Below are positions 12,757 to 13,163 of a DNA stretch of 13,163 bases, piece after piece. The translations under genes were made by a program, and so were the position numbers. Position 1 is the stretch's first letter. Each line of letters starts with the position of its first letter. Source of the stretch: Actinomycetota bacterium (lineage in GTDB: Bacteria > Actinomycetota > Thermoleophilia > Gaiellales > Gaiellaceae); contig VAXK01000065.1 in NCBI GenBank assembly GCA_005885565.1, forward strand, positions 1 to 13,163. Direction: 5' to 3'. The notes below the pieces were generated by a model, which saw nothing but the letters and a program-made list of their open reading frames with translations, searched no databases and had not been told where the DNA came from.

Positions 12757-13163
12757 CCGGCGCCGCCTCCGCGCGACGTTCGAGGAGGTGCCGGAGCTCT
12801 ATGACCGCGCGCGGCCCCTCTACCCGGCGGAGCTCTTCGACGACCTCGTCTCCTTCGCCGGCCTCGAGGCTGGCTCGCAGGTGCTCGAGATCGGCTGCGG
12901 CACCGGCCAGGCGACGCTCCCGCTCGCCGAGCGCGGCTTCGACATCGTGGGCGTCGAGCTCGGCACCGGGCTCGCGGCGGTCGCGCGCCGCAAGCTCGCC
13001 GGCTTCCCGCGCGTCGAGGTCGTGAACACCGTCTTCGAGGAGTGGCAGGCGAGTGACGAGAGCTTCGACGCCGTCGTCGCCTTCACCGCCTTCCACTGGG
13101 TCGACCCCGAGGTGAGATACGCGAAGGCGGCGCGCCTCCTGCGCACGGGCGGCTGCCTCGCCG
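12749..13163 (+). CDS. Class I SAM-dependent methyltransferase, N-terminal part (runs off window)
   Basis: It starts at ATG 12749, overlapping the last 8 bases of the GH15 gene, and stays open to the window end (138 residues visible). SAM-binding motif I is VLEIGCGTGQATLPLA (45-60), followed by an acidic loop residue in VGVELG (68-72). A post-II region FDAVVAFTAFHWVDPE (106-121) is typical of Methyltransf_11/25 proteins. LYDRARPLYPAELFD near the start resembles the usual YDxxRPxYP entry of this group. The substrate cannot be inferred. The overlap implies translational coupling with the GH15 gene. At least 100 residues are missing on the right. Confidence 0.9.
   Translation, partial: MADRRRLRATFEEVPELYDRARPLYPAELFDDLVSFAGLEAGSQVLEIGCGTGQATLPLAERGFDIVGVELGTGLAAVARRKLAGFPRVEVVNTVFEEWQASDESFDAVVAFTAFHWVDPEVRYAKAARLLRTGGCLA

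Noticed and set aside
7053..13025. An open frame of almost 2000 codons on the plus strand, running through dnaE2, the scarred region and GH15.
   Set aside because: It is Arg/Ala/Pro-rich low-complexity translation in the wrong phase of genes with clear catalytic motifs. High GC removes stop codons, so such shadows are expected.
1..13163. tRNA/rRNA genes, CRISPR arrays, insertion sequences or phage genes.
   Set aside because: I saw no tRNA cloverleaf, no spaced direct repeats, no transposase or integrase motifs, and no phage structural or lysis cassette; the CHAP protein has a Sec signal and stands alone.

Overview
This window reads as chromosomal DNA of a very GC-rich actinobacterium. Genuine genes have G or C at nearly every third codon position. 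Several genes appear leaderless, with a -10-like hexamer 6-10 nt before a GTG start. The LexA operators have the actinobacterial/Gram-positive core GAAC-N4-GTTC. A deep actinobacterial lineage such as Thermoleophilia (Gaiellales/Solirubrobacterales) is my guess from overall flavour, not something the sequence proves.

Layout. 1-185: 3' end of a membrane protein gene. 250-1023: secreted protein of unknown function. 1041-1070: perfect 30-bp palindrome. 1113-1793: multi-pass membrane protein of unknown function. 1839-1875: promoter with two abutting LexA boxes, driving imuB (1879-3063) and an overlapping small DUF6504-like gene (3012-3287). Convergent to these, on the minus strand, is a two-gene unit of a bicupin (3589-4377) and a TfoX-N-like protein (3271-3582). 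A divergent AT-rich island (about 4378-4450) and a possibly structured leader precede a secreted SH3b-CHAP cell-wall hydrolase (4529-5332), which ends in a textbook terminator (5354-5390). Convergent to it lie two minus-strand secreted proteins, one with six cysteines (5394-6551) and one small (6632-7144). Then comes dnaE2 (7246-10533) behind its own LexA box. A scarred stretch (10534-10974) holds a frameshifted sugar-transporter remnant and a start-less minus-strand coding remnant. A leaderless GH15 glucoamylase/trehalase-like gene (10975-12756) follows, overlapping the start of a methyltransferase gene that runs off the window.

The coherent system is an SOS-inducible mutasome: catalytically dead ImuB, probably carrying a beta-clamp motif, plus the error-prone polymerase DnaE2. 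The two are separated by about 4.2 kb of unrelated genes, each has its own LexA-controlled (near-)leaderless promoter, and no imuA is visible here. The strongest oddity is that dnaE2 itself has absorbed the same palindromic repeat found at 1041-1070, in frame, as a short extra peptide. A second, different palindrome lies elsewhere in dnaE2. The CHAP hydrolase and secreted proteins look like a separate cell-envelope group. The bicupin/TfoX pair and the GH15/methyltransferase pair are ordinary accessory or metabolic units.
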